From NCBI GenBank assembly GCA_031549325.1, contig JAVBQA010000079.1, forward strand, positions 1 to 14,902: a DNA stretch of 14,902 bases, in the 5' to 3' direction. Position numbers and translations under genes: made by a program. Numbering within the stretch: the first letter of the stretch is position 1; the number at the start of each line of letters is the position of its first letter. This document shows positions 7,704 to 14,902 of this stretch, piece by piece. The notes under the pieces are model-generated. The model saw only the letters and a program-made list of their open reading frames with translations, searched no databases and had not been told where the DNA came from. The DNA comes from JAJDGF01 sp031549325 (GTDB lineage: Bacteria; Bacillota; Clostridia; Christensenellales; Aristaeellaceae).

Positions 7704-8335
7704 GGAAGATCCTGAGCCTGTCCCTGCTGTTTGTGCTGCTGGCCTCGCTGCTGTCCGGCTGCGGGCTGGTGGGCCTGATCAACCGGGAATCCAGCGTGTC
7801 CAGCAGCGTGCCCAAGCCCGTCGTGACCATCACCATGGAGGACGGCGGCGTGATCACCCTCGAGCTCTACCCGGACGTCGCGCCCAACACCGTGGCCAAC
7901 TTTGTGACGCTTAGTGAACAGAACTTCTACGACGGGCTGATCTTTCATAGAGTAATCCCGCGCTTCATGATCCAGGGCGGCGACCCCACCGGCACCGGCA
8001 TGGGCGGCCCGGGCTACTCGATCAAGGGCGAGTTTGAGGCCAACGGCGTCAAGAACAACCTGAGCCACACGCGCGGCGTGATCTCAATGGCGCGCAGCGC
8101 CGACCCGGACAGCGCGGGCAGCCAGTTCTTCATCATGCACGCCGACGCCGCCAACCTGGACGGCCAGTATGCCGCGTTCGGCAAGGTGACCTCCGGCATG
8201 GACGTGGTGGACGCCATCGCCAACATCCCGACGGACGCCGCCGACAAGCCGCTGAACCTGGCTTCCTGCACCATAAAGACCATCACGGTGGACACCTTGG
8301 GTTTTGCCTACGAAGTCGTGAAAAAACAGGATTAA
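7700..8335 (+). CDS. Cyclophilin-type peptidyl-prolyl cis-trans isomerase, predicted lipoprotein
   Basis: A 211-residue protein predicted to catalyse proline isomerisation outside the cell membrane. MRKILSLSLLFVLLASLLSGC is a signal peptide ending in lipobox LLSGC with C21 as the lipidated residue. A Ser-rich linker leads into a cyclophilin domain from about residue 41. That domain has FHRVIPRFMIQGGD (catalytic Arg in FHR), GGPGYSIKGEF, SAGSQFFI and LDGQYAAFGKV. The Trp that precedes LDG in cyclosporin-sensitive cyclophilins is Asn here, as in many bacterial forms. The ATG (7700) overlaps the hemZ stop by 4 bases; GGAGGGAG (7685-7692) is 7 bases upstream. The neighbouring downstream gene encodes a close paralogue without the signal. 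Extracellular placement is predicted from the lipobox only. Confidence 0.93.
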   Translation: MRKILSLSLLFVLLASLLSGCGLVGLINRESSVSSSVPKPVVTITMEDGGVITLELYPDVAPNTVANFVTLSEQNFYDGLIFHRVIPRFMIQGGDPTGTGMGGPGYSIKGEFEANGVKNNLSHTRGVISMARSADPDSAGSQFFIMHADAANLDGQYAAFGKVTSGMDVVDAIANIPTDAADKPLNLASCTIKTITVDTLGFAYEVVKKQD

Positions 8336-8349
8336 GGAGAATCGACAGC

Positions 8350-8865
8350 ATGAAGAACCCGATCGTGACCTTTACCATGGAAAACGGGGATGTGATCCAG
8401 GCCGAGCTGTATCCCGAAATCGCGCCCAACTCGGTGGCCAACTTCGTGAACCTGATCGAGCAGGGCTTTTACAACGGGCTGATCTTCCACCGCGTCATCC
8501 CCGGCTTCATGATCCAGGGCGGCGACCCCAAGGGCACCGGCACCGGCGGCCCGGGCTACTCGATCAAGGGCGAGTTCGACGCCAACGGCCACAAGAACCC
8601 GCTGAAGCACGCGCGGGGCGTGCTGTCCATGGCGCGCTCCATGATGAAGGACAGCGCGGGCAGCCAGTTCTTCATCATGCACCAGGATTCGCCCCATCTG
8701 GACGGGCAGTACGCCGCGTTCGGCAAGGTCACCGAGGGGATGGACGCGGTGGACCGCATCGCCGCCACGCCCACCCGGCACGACGATTATCCGCTGCAGC
8801 CCCAGCGCATTCAGACCGCTGCGGTGCAGACTTTCGGCGAGGCGTACAAGGTGCAGAAGGTGTAG
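8350..8865 (+). CDS. Cyclophilin-type peptidyl-prolyl cis-trans isomerase, cytosolic
   Basis: A 171-residue single-domain cyclophilin with no signal peptide, so predicted cytosolic. Motifs are FHRVIPGFMIQGGDPKGTG, GGPGYSIKGEF, SMARS, SAGSQFFIMH and LDGQYAAFGKV. It is a close paralogue of the preceding lipoprotein: long blocks, including the active-site segment and AAFGKV, are identical or nearly so, which suggests tandem duplication followed by gain or loss of the export signal. AAGGAG (8334-8339) overlaps the upstream TAA and lies 10 bases before the ATG. It is the last gene of the operon; a strong intrinsic terminator follows 8 bases after its stop. The symbol ppiB would fit by family, but which of the two copies is the orthologue is unclear. 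Confidence 0.94.
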   Translation: MKNPIVTFTMENGDVIQAELYPEIAPNSVANFVNLIEQGFYNGLIFHRVIPGFMIQGGDPKGTGTGGPGYSIKGEFDANGHKNPLKHARGVLSMARSMMKDSAGSQFFIMHQDSPHLDGQYAAFGKVTEGMDAVDRIAATPTRHDDYPLQPQRIQTAAVQTFGEAYKVQKV

Positions 8866-8873
8866 GCAAACAG

Positions 8874-8905
8874 CAGGCGACCCGCGACGGTTCGCCTGTT
8901 TTTTT
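8874..8905 (+). terminator. Intrinsic terminator of the recJ-to-cyclophilin operon
   Basis: CAGGCGA (8874-8880) pairs with TCGCCTG (8892-8898). An inner CCG/CGG (8882-8884 / 8888-8890) lies across one C-T mismatch, with loop CGA. Seven T residues (8899-8905) follow directly. It is the clearest terminator in the window and marks the operon end. Confidence 0.92.
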
Positions 8906-8934
8906 CCCTGACGGAGCCGACCCATTCCCCGAAA

Positions 8935-8974
8935 AACGCGCCGCGCATCGCGCTTTCGGCGCGTTGAAACGCGC
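8935..8974 (+). promoter_or_regulatory. Alternative hairpins in the leader of the PstS-like gene
   Basis: AACGCGCC (8935-8942) can pair with GGCGCGTT (8958-8965), enclosing a GCGC-ATC-GCGC mini-hairpin. The same 3' arm can instead pair with the next stretch: GCGCGT (8959-8964) with ACGCGC (8969-8974), loop TGAA. The second option ends 3 bases before AAAGGAGG (8978-8985). I see no convincing -10 or -35 in 8906-8989, so transcription may start elsewhere or read through the terminator. Confidence 0.35.
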
Positions 8975-8989
8975 GCCAAAGGAGGCCGT

Positions 8990-10507
8990 ATGAAGAAGAG
9001 TTATTTCCTCAAGGGGCTGGCGGTGTTCTTTGTCGCGCTGCCGGTTGTGACTCCGCTGGTCGTGACGCTGGCCGCGCAGGCGGCCGGTTCGCTGGCGGGC
9101 CGCGCCGCCCCGGGCAACTACCAGCTGCGGGACGCGCTGTCGCTTCCGCTGACGCTGGCGGCCGTCGGGTGCGTCTGGTGGTTCGGCATCGGGCGCATGC
9201 GCCGCCCGGCGGCGCTCGGCCCCCGGCTGGCTCCGGCGGTGGCCGTGTTTCTGTATTCGATGAGCGTGTGGCTCGTGTGCTTTCAGCTGGCGGGCTACCG
9301 CCAGGACGCGCTGCCCCAGGCGTTCCTCTGGCTGACGTTCCCGTTTTACTTCGTGAACTTACTGCTCTTCATCGCGGGCATGACGACGGCGTTCCCCTAT
9401 GTTCTGCTGGGCATGCTGGCGCTGGGCGTGCTCTGCCTGGCGCTGGCCGGGCGCAAAAGAGCGCCGCTTAGCAGCCCGCGCGGCTGGGCCTGGTGCGCGC
9501 TGCCCGTGGCGCTGATGTGCTGTCTAACCGCGTGGCAGTTCCACGCGCGGGACGCGGTGATCCTGCCGGCGACGAGCGCGCCCCGCGTGAGCGACGAGAT
9601 CTACACCCCGTGGTATCATCCGTTCGACTCCCAGCTGCTGCAGGTTCCGGCGCAACCGCCCAGCCTGTCCTTCGAGGCCGGTTACCCGAGGCTGGACGGC
9701 GCGGCCGCCGCGCTGCCGTTCTACGCCGCCGTGGCGCAGGCCGCCTACAAGGGGCTGGACAGGATCAGCGTCGACGACTACGTGCGGTGCTCCGCGACCA
9801 ACGGCGCCTACGAGCGGCTGACCGACGGCGCGTGCGACGTGATCTTCTGCGCCCAGCCCAGCAAGGCCCAGCTGGCGCTGGCCGCCGAAAAGGGCGTTTC
9901 CCTGGCGCTGACCCCCATCGCGCGGGAGGCGTTTGTGTTCATCGCCAACCGGAACAACCCGGTGGACAGCCTGACGATTCAGCAGATCCGGGACATCTAT
10001 CAGAAACGGATCACCAACTGGCGGGCCGTGGGCGGGCCCAATCTGGGCATCACGCCGTTTCAGCGCCCGGAGGACTCGGGCAGCCAGGCGATCATGCGGG
10101 CCGCGGTGATGCAGGGCGAGCCGCTGCCCGAGCCGCTGCGCGAGGAATACGCCACCGGCATCGGCGGCTTCTTCAGCCAGGTCGCCGGCTACCGCGACCT
10201 GGCGGGCGCGATCGGCTACTCGTTCCGGTTCTTCGTGGAGCAGATGGAGCCGGACGCGCGCGTGAAGACGCTGCGGGTGGACGGCGTTTCCCCCAGCGCC
10301 GAAAACGTCAAAAGCGGCGCGTATCCGTTTACGGTGGACCTCTACGCGGTGACCGCCGGAACGGCCTCCCCCAACGCGCGCAAGCTGATCGACTGGATCC
10401 TCTCCCCCGAGGGGCAGGCGTTTGCCGAACAGTGCGGCTATGTGCCGCTGACGAGCCGATCAAGTGGGGATTCCAAAGGGCATGATGCCCTTTGGCAGGG
10501 TTCCTAG
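8990..10507 (+). CDS. Polytopic membrane protein with C-terminal PstS-like substrate-binding domain
   Basis: A 505-residue protein of two parts. Residues 1-185 hold about six hydrophobic segments (near 5-30, 50-68, 82-101, 110-130, 134-153 and 165-183). Residues about 225-490 are a periplasmic-binding-protein fold of the PstS phosphate-binding type. It shows YPRLDG (232-237), DVIFCAQPS (283-291), ITNWRAVGGP (341-350), FQRPEDSGSQAIM (357-369), GAIGYSFRFF (406-415) and a C-terminal LSPEGQAFAEQCGYVPL. The usual DGST binding loop reads DGAAA (236-240), so the Ser/Thr contacts expected there are missing. No pstC, pstA or pstB lies nearby, so a sensing or anchored-receptor role is possible; the ligand is unknown. 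The last 15 residues (SSGDSKGHDALWQGS) are encoded by an inserted repeat. AAAGGAGG (8978-8985) precedes the ATG by 4 bases. Confidence 0.85.
   Translation: MKKSYFLKGLAVFFVALPVVTPLVVTLAAQAAGSLAGRAAPGNYQLRDALSLPLTLAAVGCVWWFGIGRMRRPAALGPRLAPAVAVFLYSMSVWLVCFQLAGYRQDALPQAFLWLTFPFYFVNLLLFIAGMTTAFPYVLLGMLALGVLCLALAGRKRAPLSSPRGWAWCALPVALMCCLTAWQFHARDAVILPATSAPRVSDEIYTPWYHPFDSQLLQVPAQPPSLSFEAGYPRLDGAAAALPFYAAVAQAAYKGLDRISVDDYVRCSATNGAYERLTDGACDVIFCAQPSKAQLALAAEKGVSLALTPIAREAFVFIANRNNPVDSLTIQQIRDIYQKRITNWRAVGGPNLGITPFQRPEDSGSQAIMRAAVMQGEPLPEPLREEYATGIGGFFSQVAGYRDLAGAIGYSFRFFVEQMEPDARVKTLRVDGVSPSAENVKSGAYPFTVDLYAVTAGTASPNARKLIDWILSPEGQAFAEQCGYVPLTSRSSGDSKGHDALWQGS
10467..10500 (+). repeat. Palindromic 3'-end repeat, copy A
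   Basis: GGGATTC then CAAAGGG (10474-10480), seven bases, CCCTTTG (10488-10494) and GCAGGG. The core palindrome (10473-10495) has 11-base perfect arms around a single central base. It codes for part of the tail of the PstS-like protein. A related copy is at 12827-12860 on the minus strand. Both follow the 3' end of a gene in that gene's orientation. Confidence 0.7.
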
Positions 10508-10670
10508 GTAAGCGCTGATGAAAGCGACCGCCGGGATTGAGGTGGATTTTTCGTTCCGGCAAGAAGCCGGAGCGCAGGAATAGCAGAGCTATTTCAAGCG
10601 GAGAGCGCCGCCGCCGGTGCGGAAAAGGCGCCTCAAGACCGGCGCCCGATTTGATCAGTGCTTACCTAGG
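10503..10670. mobile_element. MITE-like element with terminal inverted repeats
   Basis: CCTAGGTAAGCGCTGAT (10503-10519) is the reverse complement of 10654-10670 with one mismatch. The inverted match extends to about 42 bases per side (34 of 42 identical), so the element can fold into one long stem. Inside are three smaller hairpins: CCGGC-AAGAA-GCCGG (about 10556-10570), AATAGC-AGA-GCTATT (10579-10593) and CCGC-CGGT-GCGG near 10611-10622. If the ends are taken as GGTAAGC and GCTTACC, a TA flanks each side, as expected for TA-targeting elements. It has no plausible protein gene. It splits the flanking repeat sequences and supplies the TAG that ends the PstS-like frame. Confidence 0.65.
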
Positions 10671-10676
10671 TAGATT

Positions 10677-10719
10677 CCCCTGGACCCCCGCTTGGGGGCC
10701 GCGCGGCGGGGTTCAGGGG
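10677..10719 (-). repeat. GC-rich hairpin covering the nitroreductase stop codon
   Basis: CCCCTGGACCCC (10677-10688) pairs with GGGGTTCAGGGG (10708-10719) over 12 positions, one a G-T wobble. Further G/C pairing lies inside. The stop codon of the minus-strand nitroreductase (10715-10713) is within the 3' arm. No T-run follows on either strand. It may act as a transcript-end stabiliser or a roadblock between the convergent genes, or may be the far half of the repeat interrupted by the MITE-like element. Confidence 0.55.
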
Positions 10720-11407
10720 CGGCTCGGCTCGCCGCACCACTGCCGGATCCACTTCTCCACCGACCGGTTCATCTCATAGGAAAACTCCGCGTCGAACTTC
10801 TCCAGCGCGCGGTGGATGCTCTTCCTGGCAAACTCGCCCTCGGGCACCGGCTTTTTCTGGTAGCCGTCCACGTGCCGCACCGCCTCCAGCGGCAGCCGGG
10901 GCGCCAGGGGCCGCGCGCTCCCCGGCTTCGGATACCCGAAGCACAGCATCGCCGCCGGAAACGCGTACGCCGGCAGGTTCAGCGCCGCCCGCACCTGGTC
11001 GGCGTGTTCCATCACGTCCCCGATGTAGCAGCTCCCCAGCCCCAGCGCCGCCGCCGCCACCACCGCGTTCTGCGCCGCGATCAGCGCGTCGTCCACGCAC
11101 AGCAGCAGGTCGCCCGCGCCCGGCCTGCGGCTGGGCACAAGCCCCAGCGCCGCCCAGTGATCCACCAGCCGCTGATAGTCCGCGCACACCACCAGCACCC
11201 ACGGCGCCCGCGCGATGAACGGCTGCTCGTCGCACAGCACCGACAGCGCGCGCTTGAGCGAGTCGTCGATCACCTCGATCAGCGCGTACAGCTGCAGCGC
11301 CCCCGCGCTGGGCGCGCGCACCGCCGCCTGCAGCACCTTCCTGCGCACATCCTCCATCACCGGCCGCTCGTCGTAATCTCTGAGCGACTGGCGGTTCATC
11401 AGCAGGC

Positions 11408-11420
<13 letters not shown>
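10713..11420 (-). CDS. Nitroreductase-family FMN protein
   Basis: A 235-residue protein of the nitroreductase superfamily, whose members use FMN and NAD(P)H to reduce nitro compounds, quinones or flavins. Visible features are RQSLRDYD (10-17), the phosphate-contacting R-S-R pattern; APSAGALQ (36-43); LGLGSCYIGDV (126-136); and FGYP (161-164). In most relatives the second motif reads APSAGNLQ, so the usual Asn is Ala here. The substrate cannot be predicted. The ATG at 11420 lies inside the end of argH (13-base overlap), with GGAGG 7 bases upstream, so it is probably translationally coupled to argH. The last residues (about GEPSRP) and the stop lie in or next to a GC-rich hairpin repeat, so the native C-terminus may have been altered. 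Confidence 0.88.
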
Positions 11421-12778
<1,358 letters not shown>

Positions 12779-12802
12779 CATCGTCACCTCATCAAAACTA
12801 AA

Positions 12803-12825
12803 TGCGGGGGACGCCGTCCCCCGCA
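12803..12825 (-). repeat. Strong GC hairpin in the argH leader
   Basis: TGCGGGGGACG (12803-12813) and CGTCCCCCGCA (12815-12825) are perfect 11-base inverted arms around one base. On the argH strand the hairpin is followed by TTTAGTTTTG, a partial T-run, so a weak terminator or attenuator is possible. It ends 13 bases before the argH ribosome binding site. Confidence 0.6.
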
Positions 12826-12826
12826 C

Positions 12827-12860
12827 CCCCAGTCAAAGGGACACGTCCCTTTGCAATCCC
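12827..12860 (-). repeat. Palindromic 3'-end repeat, copy B
   Basis: On the minus strand this reads GGGATTG, CAAAGGG, six bases, CCCTTTG, then ACTGGG. It is the same layout as copy A at 10467-10500, with the arm bases identical and the loop different. The inner arms are CAAAGGGAC (12834-12842) and GTCCCTTTG (12845-12853). It lies downstream of argG and at the very start of the predicted argH transcript. Confidence 0.65.
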
Positions 12861-12870
12861 ATGTAAACTT

Positions 12871-12899
12871 ATCATAGCAAAGTTATGGTTTTTTGTCCA
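12871..12899 (-). promoter_or_regulatory. Sigma-A promoter for argH
   Basis: TGGACA (12899-12894), a 17-base spacer and TATGAT (12876-12871) each match five of six consensus bases. The region upstream is rich in A and T. Start near 12864, giving a leader of about 85 bases with two hairpins. I see no ARG-box-like palindrome here, unlike at argG. Confidence 0.65.
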
Positions 12900-12945
12900 A
12901 CTTTTTTTCGGAAAAGCCGGCCGCCGAAGGCGCGTCTCCCCCCGG

Positions 12946-14157
<1,212 letters not shown>

Positions 14158-14179
14158 GTCCATGCCCTCCATGCAATTG

Positions 14180-14217
14180 ATAGAATAATTATACACTTAT
14201 CTGTATAAAAATACAAC
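14180..14217 (-). promoter_or_regulatory. Tandem ARG-box-like operators over the argG promoter (predicted ArgR/AhrC site)
   Basis: Box 1 (14202-14215) is the perfect palindrome TGTAT-AAAA-ATACA. Box 2 (14182-14195) is AGAAT-AATT-ATACA on the plus strand, an imperfect copy. Both follow the pattern TGNAT-four A/T-ATNCA of ArgR/AhrC sites, box 2 with one half-site deviation. As 18-base boxes they are 2 bp apart, close to the 2-3 bp seen in E. coli. Box 2 covers the -10 and box 1 the -35 side, so binding would block polymerase. The regulator gene is not in the window. Confidence 0.65.
14188..14216 (-). promoter_or_regulatory. Sigma-A promoter for argG
   Basis: The -10 is a perfect TATAAT (14193-14188). 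Seventeen bases upstream is TTGTAT (14216-14211), which keeps only the TTG of the -35 consensus. The start would lie near 14181, giving a leader of about 24 bases. A weak -35 with a perfect -10 suits a repressible promoter. Confidence 0.7.
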
Positions 14218-14269
14218 AGAACAACGCGTTAAATCTGGGATAACCCGCGCCGCCGGGGGCCGCGTTTCC

Positions 14270-14298
14270 TTGACAGTTGCGCACAAATGGCATACTAT
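14270..14298 (+). promoter_or_regulatory. Sigma-A promoter for ruvC
   Basis: TTGACA (14270-14275) is a perfect -35. A 17-base spacer leads to TACTAT (14293-14298), four of six consensus bases. The start is near 14305, about 30 bases before the ruvC start codon. No SOS (LexA/DinR) box is apparent. Confidence 0.7.
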
Positions 14299-14334
14299 TG
14301 AACGGAGAATACCGACATACAAGGAGACCATCGA

Positions 14335-14829
14335 TTGATCATACTCGGCATTGACCCGGGACTGGCCACCATGGGCTACGGCGTGATCCGGACCAACGGC
14401 GCCAAGCACCAGCTGGTGCAGTTTGGCGCGCTGGTGACCCAGCCCAGGCAGCCCATGCCCCAGCGGCTGCGCGCGATCTTCATCGGGGTGAACCAGCTGA
14501 TGGACACCTACACCCCCGACGAGGTGGCCTTTGAGGAGCTGTTTTTCTCCAAGAACGTCACCACGGGCATGGCCGTTTCGGCGGCGCGCGGCGCGGCGCT
14601 GGTGGCCGCCGCCACAAGGACGGACAACCTGTTTGAGTACACCCCCATGCAGATCAAGCAGGCCATCACCGGCCACGGCAAGGCCGACAAGCAGCAGATG
14701 CAGCAGATGGTTAAGATGCTGCTGGGCATGCAGGAGATCGCCCGCCCCGACGACGCCGCCGACGCCCTCGCCGTGGCCATCACCCACGCGAACAGCATGG
14801 CGATGAAGCATTTGTTCAAAATCCAGTGA
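14335..14829 (+). CDS. ruvC: Holliday junction resolvase RuvC
   Basis: RuvC is the dimeric Mg2+-dependent endonuclease that cuts Holliday junctions together with RuvAB. The 164 residues match the family. The acidic catalytic set is visible: D7 in MIILGIDPGL, E67 in VAFEELFFSKN, and D140/D143 in RPDDAADALAVAITH. The start is TTG (14335) with AAGGAGA (14321-14327) 7 bases upstream; the protein then begins like other RuvCs, and no ATG fits. In many bacteria ruvA and ruvB follow. The 73 bases left in the window do not begin a recognisable RuvA, so any ruvAB must lie further right. The stop codon TGA is within an inverted repeat. Confidence 0.96.
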   Translation: MIILGIDPGLATMGYGVIRTNGAKHQLVQFGALVTQPRQPMPQRLRAIFIGVNQLMDTYTPDEVAFEELFFSKNVTTGMAVSAARGAALVAAATRTDNLFEYTPMQIKQAITGHGKADKQQMQQMVKMLLGMQEIARPDDAADALAVAITHANSMAMKHLFKIQ

Positions 14830-14882
14830 GGATTTTGCATCCATGCGCGATGCGCCCCCCGGCCAGCCGGGTGCTTCACTGG
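14823..14882 (+). repeat. Inverted-repeat structure overlapping the ruvC stop codon
   Basis: CCAGTGA (14823-14829, including the ruvC TGA) pairs with TCACTGG (14876-14882). Inside are GCATC/GATGC (14837-14841 / 14849-14853, loop CATGCGC) and CCCGG/CCGGG (14858-14862 / 14867-14871, loop CCAG). The whole could fold as a three-way junction. There is no T-run, so it is not a standard terminator; it could be a repeat, a processing site or a leader of the next gene. Confidence 0.4.
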
Positions 14883-14902
14883 CTATGTCCGTAGGGCAGC
14901 CT

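Noticed and set aside
10537..10779. 80-codon plus-strand frame across the MITE-like element and into the nitroreductase
   Set aside because: It crosses the element boundary and the stop and 3' end of the opposite gene, has no convincing ribosome binding site, and is Arg/Ser-rich as expected by chance in GC-rich DNA.
12900..12945. Possible intrinsic terminator after argG
   Set aside because: The best stem (CGCC-TTC-GGCG) is only 4 bp and is not next to the short TTTT run; too weak to call.
14842..14902. Start of ruvA after ruvC
   Set aside because: The only frame from the ATG (MRDAPPGQPG...) does not resemble the RuvA N-terminus, has no Shine-Dalgarno and sits in an inverted-repeat structure.

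Overview
The window is roughly two-thirds G+C. It reads as chromosomal DNA of a high-GC anaerobic Firmicute (Clostridia-like). The grounds are the gene order recJ-rel-dtd-MBL hydrolase-hemZ, a HemZ-type radical SAM protein, strong AGGAGG-type ribosome binding sites, TTG starts on rel and ruvC, and near-consensus sigma-A promoters in the AT-rich gaps. No species can be named from the sequence alone. There is no CRISPR array, tRNA, rRNA, phage gene or transposase gene.

Left edge (1-461): the 5' part of a glycerol-3-phosphate-dehydrogenase-like FAD oxidoreductase runs leftwards. It is divergent from recJ, with two back-to-back promoters. Between its promoter and its start lies a hairpin plus T-run that looks like a leader terminator.

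Main operon (462-8905, + strand): recJ, a bifunctional (p)ppGpp synthetase/hydrolase gene (rel), dtd, an MBL-fold hydrolase, hemZ, and two tandem cyclophilin genes. The first cyclophilin is a predicted lipoprotein and the second is cytosolic. Spacing is tight (two 4-base ATGA-type overlaps), and the operon ends at a clear intrinsic terminator. The rel-dtd gap is the exception: it carries two large hairpins. The operon joins single-strand DNA processing, stringent response, D-aminoacyl-tRNA editing, porphyrin oxidation and protein folding.

8990-10720: a membrane protein with about six transmembrane segments fused to a PstS-like substrate-binding domain, without any Pst transporter genes. Its 3' end runs into a cluster of repeats: a palindromic hairpin repeat, then a 168-base element with 17-base terminal inverted repeats and a putative TA duplication (MITE-like), then a GC-rich hairpin that also holds the stop codon of the convergent nitroreductase gene.

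10713-14157 (- strand): argG, then argH, then a nitroreductase gene that overlaps argH by 13 bases. ArgG and ArgH do the last two steps of arginine synthesis. The argG promoter is overlaid by two ARG-box-like palindromes 2 bp apart, which predicts ArgR/AhrC repression. argH has its own promoter and a leader with two strong hairpins, one of the same repeat family as that after the PstS-like gene.

Right edge (14270-14902, + strand): ruvC (Holliday junction resolvase) with its own promoter, divergent from argG, followed by an inverted-repeat structure that includes its stop codon. No stretch longer than 300 bases lacks a gene; the contents of every shorter gap are listed.
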